Assembly (NCBI GenBank): GCA_944381405.1
Contig: CALWLA010000002.1
Coordinates: forward strand, 1 to 64,000
DNA from: an uncultured Lachnospiraceae bacterium
GTDB taxonomy: Bacteria; Bacillota; Clostridia; Lachnospirales; Lachnospiraceae
Reading direction: 5' to 3'
DNA: 64,000 nt
Below, piece after piece: positions 16,062-24,266 of the stretch. How positions within the stretch are numbered: position 1 is the stretch's first letter; each line of letters begins with the position of its first letter. Under the pieces are notes generated by a model. That model ran no database searches. It saw only the letters and a program-made list of their open reading frames with translations, and was not told where the DNA came from. A program made the translations under genes and the position numbers.

Positions 16062-17045
16062 TTAATCCGCTATCTCCTCTGCTCTGTGGCAGGCCACAAA
16101 GTGTCCCTTTTCCAGCTCCCGAAGCTGCGGGCGCTCCGTCTTGCAGGCCTCTGTGGCATAGGGGCATCTGGGGGCAAAGGGGCATCCTGCAGGCACCTTC
16201 AGAGGGCTGGGAAGCTCGCCCACCAGCTTGATGCGGCGGTTTGCTCTTGCCCGCTTGGGGTCAGCCACCGGCCTTGCGGATAGCAGGGCCTTGGTATAGG
16301 GATGGGTGGGATGCTCGTACAGGGTGTCGCTTTCCGTCAGCTCCACCAGGTGTCCCAGATACATAACGCCGATCCTGGTACTGATGTAGCGCATCATGCT
16401 CAGGTCATGGGACACAAAGAGATAGGTCAGACCCATCTCATGCTGCAGGTCCTCCAGCATGTTCACCACCTGGGCCTGAATGGAACAGTCCAGGGCGGCG
16501 ATGGGCTCGTCGCACATGATGAATTCCGGATTGACCGTCAGGGCTCTGGCGATACCGATACGCTGGCGCTGGCCGCCGGAGAACTCGTAGGGGAACTTCA
16601 CCATGTCGTCCTTTTTCATACCTACCTTGTTCAGCAGGTACTCGATCCGGTCCTTCCGCTCTCCCTCTCCCATGCCGATCTGCTTTAGGGGCTCCTGGAG
16701 AATCTCGTCTACGTTCCAGAAGGGATTCAGGGATGAATAGGGATCCTGGAAAATGATCTGGATCTTGTTCTGGAACTGCTGCATATCCTTGGGGGTAGCG
16801 TTGGTGATGTCCGTTCCCTTGTACTTTACTGTACCGCCGGTCACGTCGTACATACGGATCATGGTACGGCCCAGGGTGGATTTACCGCAGCCGGACTCCC
16901 CTACCAGGCCGAAGGTCTCTCCCTTCATGATATCCATGGTAATGCCGTCCACCGCCTTGACGTACTGGGGCTTGCCGCCGAGGAAACGCTTTACCGGGAA
17001 GTATTTTTTCAGTTCGTTCAGTTCAAATAACTTTTCCGCGCTCAT
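16062..17045 (-). CDS. oppF: Oligopeptide/dipeptide ABC transporter ATP-binding protein
   Basis: The 327-residue ATPase powers peptide import together with OppD. It has Walker A GESGCGKST (49-57), the Q-loop in IIFQDPYSSLNP, the signature SGGQRQRIGIARAL, Walker B ending CDEPIAALD, and the switch His in VSHDLSMM. The C-terminal region has the OppF/DppF cysteine cluster (CPFAPRCPYATEAC, then a later ACH). Length is normal for the family. It is the last gene of the opp operon, with its start directly abutting the oppD stop, and is followed by the hairpin at 15960-16009. Substrate (oligopeptide, dipeptide or a related nutrient) cannot be decided from the ATPase. Confidence 0.93.
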   Translation of the reverse strand: MSAEKLFELNELKKYFPVKRFLGGKPQYVKAVDGITMDIMKGETFGLVGESGCGKSTLGRTMIRMYDVTGGTVKYKGTDITNATPKDMQQFQNKIQIIFQDPYSSLNPFWNVDEILQEPLKQIGMGEGERKDRIEYLLNKVGMKKDDMVKFPYEFSGGQRQRIGIARALTVNPEFIMCDEPIAALDCSIQAQVVNMLEDLQHEMGLTYLFVSHDLSMMRYISTRIGVMYLGHLVELTESDTLYEHPTHPYTKALLSARPVADPKRARANRRIKLVGELPSPLKVPAGCPFAPRCPYATEACKTERPQLRELEKGHFVACHRAEEIAD

Positions 17046-18038
17046 TTAGTTTCCTCCTTTTCTGCACAGATGGCACATCGCCCTGTGGGTCTCGGAAAAC
17101 TCCACATAGGAAGGCAGTTCCTTTCTGCACTGTTCCGTCGCATACTCGCAGCGCTCCGCAAAGGGGCAGCCTGCCGGCGGGTCGATCAATGAGGGCGGCA
17201 GTCCTTCGATGGCCTGCAGCCGCTCTCCCTCCTTCAGTTCCGTGGAAGGAATCGCCCGCAACAGCGCCTTGGTATAGGGATGCTGCGGATTGTAGAAGAT
17301 CTCGTCGGAGGTGCCGGTCTCCATGATCAGTCCGCCGTACATGATGGCGATTCTCTGGCAGACTGTGGCAACCACGCCCATGTCATGGGTGATCAGCACG
17401 ATGGAGGTGTGGTACTGCTCCTCCAGCTCCTGCAGAAGATCCAGGATCTGGGCCTGGATGGTCACGTCCAGAGCCGTGGTAGGCTCGTCGGCGATCAGCA
17501 TCTTGGGATTGCATGCCAGGGCCATGGCGATCAGCACTCTCTGGCGCATACCGCCGGAAAACTCGTGGGGATACTGCTTCAGCCGGGATTCCGGAGCCGG
17601 GATACCGACCTTGTCCAGCATCTCGATGGACTTTTTCCGGATCTCCTCCTTGTTCTTCAGCCCAAGGTTTCTCCTGAGCACCTCTTCCATATGCTTTCCT
17701 ACCGTCATGACCGGATCCAGGGCCGTCATGGGATCCTGGAAGATCATGGTCATATCCGTTCCCCTGAGCTTTCTGTATTCCTCCTCGGAAAGCTTGGTCA
17801 TTTCCGTGTCATGGAGTTTCAGGCTGTCCGCCTTGATGGTGGCGTTTTCCGGCAGGATCCCCAGCACCGCCTTCATGGTAACGGATTTACCGGAGCCGGA
17901 CTCGCCTACGATTCCAACGATCTCTCCCTGATAGACATCCAGATTGACGCCCCGGACTGCCTTGACCTCCTGTCCTCTGGCGTGGAAGGTTACGTTTAAG
18001 TTTCTGACCTCTAATACTTTTTCCCTGTTATCAAGCAT
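17046..18038 (-). CDS. oppD: Oligopeptide/dipeptide ABC transporter ATP-binding protein
   Basis: The protein of about 330 residues has Walker A GESGSGKSV, Q-loop IIFQDPMTALDP, the signature SGGMRQRVLIAMAL, Walker B LIADEPTTALD, and the switch His in ITHDMGVV. A C-terminal cysteine motif (CPFAERCEYATEQC) is typical of the OppD/DppD group. I chose the ATG at 18038, which has AGG about 8 bases upstream, over a GTG three codons earlier. The start overlaps the end of oppC by 8 bases. It forms the ATPase heterodimer with the adjacent OppF. Confidence 0.93.
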   Translation of the reverse strand: MLDNREKVLEVRNLNVTFHARGQEVKAVRGVNLDVYQGEIVGIVGESGSGKSVTMKAVLGILPENATIKADSLKLHDTEMTKLSEEEYRKLRGTDMTMIFQDPMTALDPVMTVGKHMEEVLRRNLGLKNKEEIRKKSIEMLDKVGIPAPESRLKQYPHEFSGGMRQRVLIAMALACNPKMLIADEPTTALDVTIQAQILDLLQELEEQYHTSIVLITHDMGVVATVCQRIAIMYGGLIMETGTSDEIFYNPQHPYTKALLRAIPSTELKEGERLQAIEGLPPSLIDPPAGCPFAERCEYATEQCRKELPSYVEFSETHRAMCHLCRKGGN

Positions 18039-18924
18039 CTTTCTCACCTGCCTGTACTCTGGGTTCTACAAATACGCGGAGCACGTCGCCCAGTTTATTG
18101 AATGAATATACCGTAAGGATGATCAGCACGCCCGGAAGGATCGCCATGTAGGGGGCCATCTGCAGGTACTGCTGTGCCTGCTGCAGAAGGGATCCCCAGG
18201 AGGACATGGGCTGCTGAATGCCCAGTCCCAGGAAGGACAGGGAAGACTCCGTCATAATGGCGTTGGCGATGGCTGCGGTAGCCGCTGTGATGATGGTAGG
18301 GAACACCGAAGGAAGCACATGCTGCAGCATGACGGTAAAGGAATTGACGCCGATGAATTTCGCATACTGCACGTATTCCCGTTCCTTGGAGCTCAGCACC
18401 TCAGACCGTACAAGCCTTGCGATCGGCATCCAGGAAAATAGTCCGATCACGAAGATGATGGAAAAAAGTCCCTTCTTGAAGATGATTCCTACGACCGTCA
18501 CCATGATGATCCATGGGATGGACTGGAACACGTCCACAAGGCGCATCAGGATGCTGTCGATGATACCGCCGAAATAGCCGGATACGGTTCCAACCACAAC
18601 GCCGAAAACGATGCAGGTCAGCATGGCCAGCACGCCTACCACAAGAGAGATCCTGCCGCCGTAAAGCACCCGGGCAAAATAGTCTCTGCCCATGTTGTCG
18701 GTGCCGAACCAGTGCTGGGCGCTGGGCCCCTGAAGCTTGTTTACAACATCGATGGCATCCGGATCCAGGCTGGGAACGAACACCACGAAAATACTGATCA
18801 AAATGACAACGATCAGATAGATGGCCGCAAACATGGCCTGCTTGTTGTGCTTGAATTCATAAATGACGTTTTCAAGACGCCTGTTTCTGTTCTTTTTTTT
18901 GCTTTCTTTCATCTGGTTGCTCAT
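18031..18924 (-). CDS. oppC: Peptide ABC transporter permease
   Basis: The 297-residue inner-membrane permease has a charged N-terminus, a first hydrophobic segment at about 35-55, and five more in the binding-protein-dependent transport domain. Family landmarks are HWFGTDNMGRDYFARVLYG near residue 90 and a cytoplasmic loop ending in AITESSLSFLGLG-like sequence (here IMTESSLSFLGLGIQQP), which contacts the ATPase. It overlaps oppD by 8 bases and follows oppB by 15 bases. It pairs with OppB to form the channel. Confidence 0.92.
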   Translation of the reverse strand: MSNQMKESKKKNRNRRLENVIYEFKHNKQAMFAAIYLIVVILISIFVVFVPSLDPDAIDVVNKLQGPSAQHWFGTDNMGRDYFARVLYGGRISLVVGVLAMLTCIVFGVVVGTVSGYFGGIIDSILMRLVDVFQSIPWIIMVTVVGIIFKKGLFSIIFVIGLFSWMPIARLVRSEVLSSKEREYVQYAKFIGVNSFTVMLQHVLPSVFPTIITAATAAIANAIMTESSLSFLGLGIQQPMSSWGSLLQQAQQYLQMAPYMAILPGVLIILTVYSFNKLGDVLRVFVEPRVQAGEKDA

Positions 18925-18939
18925 ATGCCTCTGCCCTCC

Positions 18940-19890
18940 TTACTGCATGGATTTGATTCTCGGGTCAACTACGCAGTAGAGGATATCCGAGAGGAGGTTT
19001 CCGAGGATGACCAGGGTGCTGGACAGAACCAGGATCGCCATAACGATGGGATAGTCCAGTCCCTGAACCGCTTTTACAAAGTAGTTTCCGATGCCGGGCC
19101 AGGAGAACACGGTCTCGGTGATCACGGCGCCGGTCACCAGCTGCGGAAGCGCCATGCCCAGTTTGGTCACCAGGGGGATCATAACGTTCCTCACAACGTG
19201 GTGGAACAGGATCTGCACTTTCTTCGCGCCGAAGGCCTGCTGTACCGTCACATAATCCTCCTTGAACTGGCCGATGGTGGATCCCCGGACGAAACGGGTC
19301 AGATCCGGCAGGAAGCCTACCGTAAGGGTCACATAAGGCAGGATGAAATGCAGCAGGAAGTCTCCGATGGAATTATCTCCTACCGTGTGCATACCCATGA
19401 TGGGCAGGATCTTCAGCACGAAGCCGAAAATGTACATCAGGATCATGGAGAACCAGAAGGTAGGCATGGAGATGCCGATGGAGCAAAGGCCGTCGATGAT
19501 CTTGTCAGCCCATTTGTTCTTGTTGCTGCCTGCCAGAAGTCCCAGCACGATGGACAGCAGATATGCAGTCGCATAGGACGGAAGCACCAGCTTGATGGTA
19601 TTGGGGATACGGATCGCCAGGTCATACTTGATGCTGGTATGAGACAGGAGCGAATAGCCGAAGTTTCCGTGCAGAATGTTGTTGAGCCAGCGGAGGTACT
19701 GAACGTAAACAGGATCGTTCAATCCGTAGGCTTCTCTTCTGGCCTCGATCTCCGCTGCGCTCATGTCCGGCGTGGTGATGGCGTCCACTGCATCGTAGGG
19801 AGCCATATTGATCAGGACAAAGCAGATCACGGTGATGAGGATCAGAAGGGGGATCGCCTGCGCAATACGCTTAATGATATACTTTAGCAT
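18940..19890 (-). CDS. oppB: Peptide ABC transporter permease
   Basis: The 316-residue permease starts MLKYIIKRIAQAIPLL, the canonical OppB/DppB N-terminus. GGAG lies 8 bases before the ATG at 19890, so I reject a longer reading that starts at 19983. Six hydrophobic segments are visible. The coupling-loop region reads VTGAVITETVFSWPGIGNYF, typical of the family. The gene is separated from the upstream binding-protein gene by 143 bases that contain hairpins, which may lower permease expression relative to the binding protein. Confidence 0.93.
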   Translation of the reverse strand: MLKYIIKRIAQAIPLLILITVICFVLINMAPYDAVDAITTPDMSAAEIEARREAYGLNDPVYVQYLRWLNNILHGNFGYSLLSHTSIKYDLAIRIPNTIKLVLPSYATAYLLSIVLGLLAGSNKNKWADKIIDGLCSIGISMPTFWFSMILMYIFGFVLKILPIMGMHTVGDNSIGDFLLHFILPYVTLTVGFLPDLTRFVRGSTIGQFKEDYVTVQQAFGAKKVQILFHHVVRNVMIPLVTKLGMALPQLVTGAVITETVFSWPGIGNYFVKAVQGLDYPIVMAILVLSSTLVILGNLLSDILYCVVDPRIKSMQ

Positions 19891-19961
19891 GTCATTTTCT
19901 CCTTCAAATGCCCTTGGCCCATGGGGTCTGTTTCCATGGACGGGCCGTTTAACGCAGAGAA

Positions 19962-19990
19962 AGTTACCATGTGATTCCTGCATGGTAACT
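19962..19990 (-). terminator. Strong hairpin between oppA and oppB
   Basis: AGTTACCATG and CATGGTAACT form a perfect 10-pair stem with a 9-base loop, followed on the minus strand by TTCTCT. The poor U-tract suggests partial termination or mRNA stabilisation rather than complete termination. Excess of binding protein over permease is common in such operons. A second GC-rich hairpin (about 19913-19943) lies nearer to oppB. Confidence 0.5.
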
Positions 19991-20033
19991 CACTGTCTGC
20001 ACCGCCCTTCCGAAAGGAAAGGTCAGTCATAAA

Positions 20034-21662
20034 TTACTGATTGATCGTTAGCTTTGAAGCATCTTTAATGGAGTAGATCGGAACCAGTCCGGCATCCTCC
20101 ACACCGCCGATACGGCTGTTTACGATGAGGGTCTTCAGATTGGAACCAAGCGGATACATGACTGCTTCCTCCTGAACCAGTTTCTGAAGTTCCGCATAAA
20201 GGGGCTTTCTGGCTTCGGCATCCGTGATCTGATCCGCCTCCGTCCAGATGGCATCCGCCTCCTCTGAATGGCAGCGCATATAATCTTCTGTCTCAGAGGA
20301 GAACAAAGATTTGTAAGCGTTGGGGTCGATTCCCATCACATAACCGTTCAGCAGAAGGTCGAAGCTGGTGTCCGTCACATCCAGGTAGGACTTGTTATAG
20401 GCGGCAAAGTCTCTGCCGTCCAGGGTAACGTCAATGCCGATCTCCTTCAGAGAAGCCTGGATGGCCAGCGCCATGCGTTCCTGCACTCCGTCAGCCACGT
20501 TATAAAGCAGGTTCAGCTCAGTAGGGCCTCCCGCCGTCAGCTCCTTTGCCTTTTCCAGATCCCGCTCATACTTTTCCACCTGAGAATCGTCGTAGTATTC
20601 GTTGATGGGCGGAAGGAAGGTGTACCCGATCTCGTAAAGCTCCGGATCCGTATAAGCCGCCGTCATGATCTCGTTTCTGTCCAGCGCATACATGATGCCT
20701 TTTCTGTAGTCCTGATCCTGCATGTTGGGAGACACGCTGTTCAGCAGCATGTAAGCCACCCGTCCCTCAGAGTAATTGTAGATGTTGAAATTCTCATTGC
20801 CCTGATAAGGAACCATCTGCTCAGCGGAATTTGCGATCCAGGCGTCTACCTCGCCGCTCTGGAGTGCCAGCGTTGCGGTATCATCCTTTTCGATCACCCG
20901 GTATACCACATTCTCGATGTTCGCGGTGCCCAGGGGATAATTAGGATTTGCGGAAAATTTCAGGTACTGGCCTGTCATGTACTCGTCCAGCACATAGGGG
21001 CCGGAGCCTACCGGAGTTTCCTCCAGCATGTTCACATCAAAGGTCCCCTTCGGCTCGAAGAAATGCTGGGGCAGGATGAAGAGCTCTGCGGAAAGCAGTT
21101 CAAAGACAGAGGCAGAAGGTGACGGAAGAGTGAAGTTTACCGTCAGGTCATCCACCTTTTCTGCCTTGATCAGTTCGCCGCCTACGGAAAGCTTGGGGCT
21201 GAACTCGTTGTTGGCGTTGATGGTGAACACCACGTCGTCAGCCGTAATGGGCTCTCCGTCAGACCACTTCAGATCCGGCTTCAGCTTGCAGGTCCATACG
21301 GTACCGTCCTCATTAGACTCCATACTTTCCGCCAGGATATAGTCTACAGAACCGTCCAGATTGATGAAGTAAAGCGGTGTGTAAAGCATCTTGGTGGCCA
21401 TCAGTCCGTAGCGGTCGTCGGCAGTCAAGGGATTCAGGGTGTTTCCCGTATCTCCGGCGATGGCGTAGGTAAAGGTGTTGTCCGCAGAAACATCCTGGGC
21501 CGGAGCGGCCGCTTCTCCCTCGGATGTTCCGGAGGTTACGCCATCAGCAGCAGATGCTGCTTCCGAAGGCGGCGCTTCCTCCACCACTGCTCCGCCGCAG
21601 CCTGCCAGAAGCGACGCTGCGAGGCCCATGGTAAGCATGGTCTTCAAAGCATTATTTTTCAT
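20034..21662 (-). CDS. oppA: Peptide-binding lipoprotein (family 5), second paralogue
   Basis: A protein of about 542 residues with a lipoprotein signal (LLAGC, lipid-attached Cys22 from the ATG at 21662). GGAGG lies 10 bases upstream of that ATG; a GTG two codons earlier is too close. A low-complexity Ala/Glu/Ser linker follows. The family 5 extracellular solute-binding fold then begins with YAIAGDTGNTLNPLTADDRYG and has PDLKWSDGEPITADDVVFTI. It is strongly similar over its whole length to the paralogue at 21936-23555, so the two arose by tandem duplication. It is the one nearer to the permease genes. Divergent residues in the binding core may give the two different peptide preferences. Confidence 0.9.
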   Translation of the reverse strand: MKNNALKTMLTMGLAASLLAGCGGAVVEEAPPSEAASAADGVTSGTSEGEAAAPAQDVSADNTFTYAIAGDTGNTLNPLTADDRYGLMATKMLYTPLYFINLDGSVDYILAESMESNEDGTVWTCKLKPDLKWSDGEPITADDVVFTINANNEFSPKLSVGGELIKAEKVDDLTVNFTLPSPSASVFELLSAELFILPQHFFEPKGTFDVNMLEETPVGSGPYVLDEYMTGQYLKFSANPNYPLGTANIENVVYRVIEKDDTATLALQSGEVDAWIANSAEQMVPYQGNENFNIYNYSEGRVAYMLLNSVSPNMQDQDYRKGIMYALDRNEIMTAAYTDPELYEIGYTFLPPINEYYDDSQVEKYERDLEKAKELTAGGPTELNLLYNVADGVQERMALAIQASLKEIGIDVTLDGRDFAAYNKSYLDVTDTSFDLLLNGYVMGIDPNAYKSLFSSETEDYMRCHSEEADAIWTEADQITDAEARKPLYAELQKLVQEEAVMYPLGSNLKTLIVNSRIGGVEDAGLVPIYSIKDASKLTINQ

Positions 21663-21734
21663 TGTCACGTTCCTCCTTCACTGCATTTTAAATAATGCAT
21701 TTTTGTGCACACTGTGAATTTTAAAGCGTAATAC

Positions 21735-21763
21735 AAGGTAGCACAGAAGGAATCCGGTGTCAA
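21735..21763 (-). promoter_or_regulatory. Candidate promoter for the second oppA
   Basis: TTGACA (21758-21763) and TACCTT (21735-21740) are 17 bases apart, about 75 bases before the ATG at 21662. The -10 box is weak. Together with the terminator at 21848-21873, this suggests that the second oppA and oppBCDF can be transcribed independently of the first oppA. Confidence 0.5.
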
Positions 21764-21847
21764 TGAAGACAGTGAATTATTTGATTTTCTAATTTAAAAG
21801 GTGCGGATCATTTTAAATTCGATTAAAACAACCCCCTTTAATTTATC

Positions 21848-21873
21848 AAAAAGGCGGAGTTTCCCGCCTTTTT
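21848..21873 (-). terminator. Intrinsic terminator between the two oppA genes
   Basis: AAAAAGGCGG (21848-21857) pairs perfectly with CCGCCTTTTT (21864-21873) around a 6-base loop. A/T runs on both sides make it a good minus-strand terminator 60 bases after the first oppA. Confidence 0.85.
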
Positions 21874-21935
21874 GACAGATGCCTCCGGGGCCGGATTGTA
21901 CGCATTTCCGTACAATCCTTGCCGGTAAGCCATAT

Positions 21936-23555
21936 TTACTCGCTAATGGTGAGCTTGGACAGATCCTTGATGGAGTAGATCGGTACAAGACCGGCCTCTT
22001 CCACATTGCCGACTCTCGCATTGGTCACAAGGGTCCTCATATTGGAGCCAAGGGGATAGAAGATCGCATCCTCCTGGAGCATTGCCTGGATCTGGCTGTA
22101 CAGAGGCTTTCTGGCCTCAGTATCGGTGATCTGGTCCGCCTCTACCCAAAGCTCATCGATGTCGTCTCTGCTGTAGCGGAAGCTGTTGTCGCCGTCCTGA
22201 GAGAACAGAGGCGCATAGAGGTTCGGGTCAGTACCCATGATGTAGCCGCCAAGGTACATATCGAAGTCGCCGTTCTCCTTGTCCTGGTAAGCGGCGGTCC
22301 ATGCTGCGGACTCTACGCCGTTGAGCTCCACGTTGATGCCGATCTCTCCGAGCTCAGCCTGGATGGTAAGCGCCATGCGCTCCTGCATCGCGTCGCTGAC
22401 AAGATACATGATGTTCAGATCCGTGGGACCGCCTGCGGTCAGCTCCTTTGCCAGCTCGATGTCCTGCTCGTACTTTTCCACCTGGGAGTCATCGTAGTAC
22501 TCGTTGACCGGCGGAAGGAAGGTGTAGCATGCCTCGTAGAACTCCGGATCAGAGTAAGCGGCCATGAGGATCTCGTCCTTGTTCAGGGCATAGAAGAGAC
22601 CTCTTCTGTAGTCTGCATCCTGCAGCTTTTCGGAAGTGGGGTTCAGCGCCATGTAGGCCACACGACCCTCGGTGTAATTGTAAATGTTGAAGTTCTCGTT
22701 TGCCTCATAGGGAAGCAGCTGCTCCGGGGTGGACGCCATCCATGCGTCTACCTCGCCGTTCTGCAGGGCCAGGGTCGCGGTATCCTCGTTCTCCACGACT
22801 CTGTATACCACGTTCTCGATGCTGGGAGCCCCCAGAACGTAGTTGGGGTTTGCCTTGAACTGCAGATACTGGCCGGTCTCGTACTTCTCCAGCACATAGG
22901 GGCCGTTTCCTACCGGCTGCTCTTCCAGCATGTTCACGTCAAAGGTGCCCTTTTCTGCGAAATAGTGCTCCGGAAGCATGAACAGCTCTGCGGAAAGCAG
23001 CTCGAACATGGATGCGGAGGGAGCCGGAAGGATGAACTTCACGGTGAGATCGTCCACCTTCTCCACGGTGATGGGCTGATTGTTGACATAGAGCAGCGGA
23101 CCGTTTTCGTTCTGAGCGTTGATGGTGAATACCACGTCGTCAGCGGTCAGGGGCTCTCCGTCAGACCACTTCAGGTCCGGCTTCAGCTTGCAGGTCCACT
23201 CGGTAGCGTCCTCGTTGGCCTCCATGCTCTCTGCCAGGATGTAGTCTACGGTACCATCCAGGTTGATGTAGTACAGCGGAGCGTACAGTACCTTACAGGT
23301 CATAAGGCCGTAACGGTCGTCTGCCGTCAGGGGATTCAGGGTGTTGCCCGTGTCTCCTGCGATGGCATAGGTGAAGGTGCTGCCTCCGGTGGTGGTGGCT
23401 GCTGCCCCCTCTCCTGCCGGTGCAGCAGCCTCGCCCTCTGTTGTGCCGGCAGCCTCAGACGGCGGAGCCTCTTCTACGACGGTACCGCCGCAGCCTGCCA
23501 GAAGAGATGCGGACATGGTCATCGCCATCAGGCCGGCCACAAACTTCTTTTTCAT
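21936..23555 (-). CDS. oppA: Peptide-binding lipoprotein (family 5), first paralogue
   Basis: A lipoprotein of about 539 residues. The ATG at 23555 follows GGGAGG by 9 bases and gives MKKKFVAGLMAM and LLAGC with lipid-attached Cys22; a reading from 23606 is unlikely. The mature domain opens FTYAIAGDTGNTLNP as in its paralogue and keeps PDLKWSDGEPLTADDVVFTI. It is the first gene of the peptide-transport cluster, with the strongest promoter there, and is followed by its own terminator. This suggests that it is made in excess. Both proteins would deliver ligand to the single OppBC channel. Confidence 0.9.
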   Translation of the reverse strand: MKKKFVAGLMAMTMSASLLAGCGGTVVEEAPPSEAAGTTEGEAAAPAGEGAAATTTGGSTFTYAIAGDTGNTLNPLTADDRYGLMTCKVLYAPLYYINLDGTVDYILAESMEANEDATEWTCKLKPDLKWSDGEPLTADDVVFTINAQNENGPLLYVNNQPITVEKVDDLTVKFILPAPSASMFELLSAELFMLPEHYFAEKGTFDVNMLEEQPVGNGPYVLEKYETGQYLQFKANPNYVLGAPSIENVVYRVVENEDTATLALQNGEVDAWMASTPEQLLPYEANENFNIYNYTEGRVAYMALNPTSEKLQDADYRRGLFYALNKDEILMAAYSDPEFYEACYTFLPPVNEYYDDSQVEKYEQDIELAKELTAGGPTDLNIMYLVSDAMQERMALTIQAELGEIGINVELNGVESAAWTAAYQDKENGDFDMYLGGYIMGTDPNLYAPLFSQDGDNSFRYSRDDIDELWVEADQITDTEARKPLYSQIQAMLQEDAIFYPLGSNMRTLVTNARVGNVEEAGLVPIYSIKDLSKLTISE

Positions 23556-23677
23556 GATTCGTTCCTCCCTTTTGTTTTTCCGTGTCGTACATGTTTTTTT
23601 GAACACACCTTGAAGGGTGTCCGTTCTGCAAAATTATGCAAAGCCTCCTGTGTGTTTTGCATAACATTCATTGATAT

Positions 23678-23706
23678 TTTATACCTAAAAAAGGCTATTT
23701 TGTCAA
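23678..23706 (-). promoter_or_regulatory. Strong promoter for the oppA operon
   Basis: TTGACA (23701-23706) and TATAAA (23678-23683) are separated by 17 bases in AT-rich DNA. The leader of about 115 bases before the oppA ATG contains CACC/GGTG and ATGCAAA-type inverted repeats and an overlapping short reading frame beginning at 23667. Their significance is unclear. Confidence 0.8.
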
Positions 23707-23802
23707 TAAAACAGGACAAATTTCATAATATTTTCCATATGATTTACCGTAATACCAATAATCATATTAGCCTTGTTTTTTCTGTATAAACATGTGTTTT
23801 TA

Positions 23803-24249
23803 TCAGGTGGACATTTCCTTCAGGCAGTGGTCCCGGAGGAACAGGATCGCTTCCCGGTATCCTGCAAAGCCCATGCCGTAAAAGGTCTTCAAGCAGGCAG
23901 CCGAGATATAGGAATGATGCCGGAATTCCTCCCGTTCATAGATGTTGGACAGATGCACCTCGCAGGCAGGGAGGTTTACCGCCTTCAGGGCATCCAGGAT
24001 GGCCACGCTGGTGTGGGTGTAGGCCGCCGGATTGATGACGATGCCGTCCATGACCCCGTAGGCCTTCTGGATCTCGTCCACGATGGCGCCCTCGTGGTTG
24101 GACTGGAAGAAGCTGGCTTCGATTCCTTCCGCTTCGCATACCTCCCTGAGATAGTTCAGAAGGCCCTCATAAGTCTCTGTTCCGTAAATGTTCTTTTCCC
24201 GGATCCCCAGCATGTTCAGATTGGGTCCGTTGATGATGAGCAGTTTCAT
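23803..24249 (-). CDS. aroQ: Type II 3-dehydroquinate dehydratase
   Basis: The 148-residue cytoplasmic enzyme removes water from 3-dehydroquinate, the third step of the shikimate pathway. Type II signatures are the N-terminal INGPNLNMLGIRE, with the flexible-loop Arg and the catalytic Tyr in NIYG, the FFQSNHEGAIVD segment, NPAAYTHTSVAI, and EVHLSNIYEREEFRHHS with the catalytic His. Length matches the dodecameric type II family. It is the last gene of the aromatic operon, 17 bases after aroEK. I see no convincing terminator in the 100 bases after it. Confidence 0.95.
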   Translation of the reverse strand: MKLLIINGPNLNMLGIREKNIYGTETYEGLLNYLREVCEAEGIEASFFQSNHEGAIVDEIQKAYGVMDGIVINPAAYTHTSVAILDALKAVNLPACEVHLSNIYEREEFRHHSYISAACLKTFYGMGFAGYREAILFLRDHCLKEMST

Positions 24250-24266
24250 AGGTTCTCCTCTCCTTC

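Noticed and set aside
21879-23789. A 636-codon plus-strand open frame
   Set aside because: It is exactly antisense to the oppA gene at 21936-23555, has no family resemblance, and arises from codon bias. Similar long antisense frames over purL (35119-36993), alaS (56213-58321), purD, purF and proA were rejected for the same reason.
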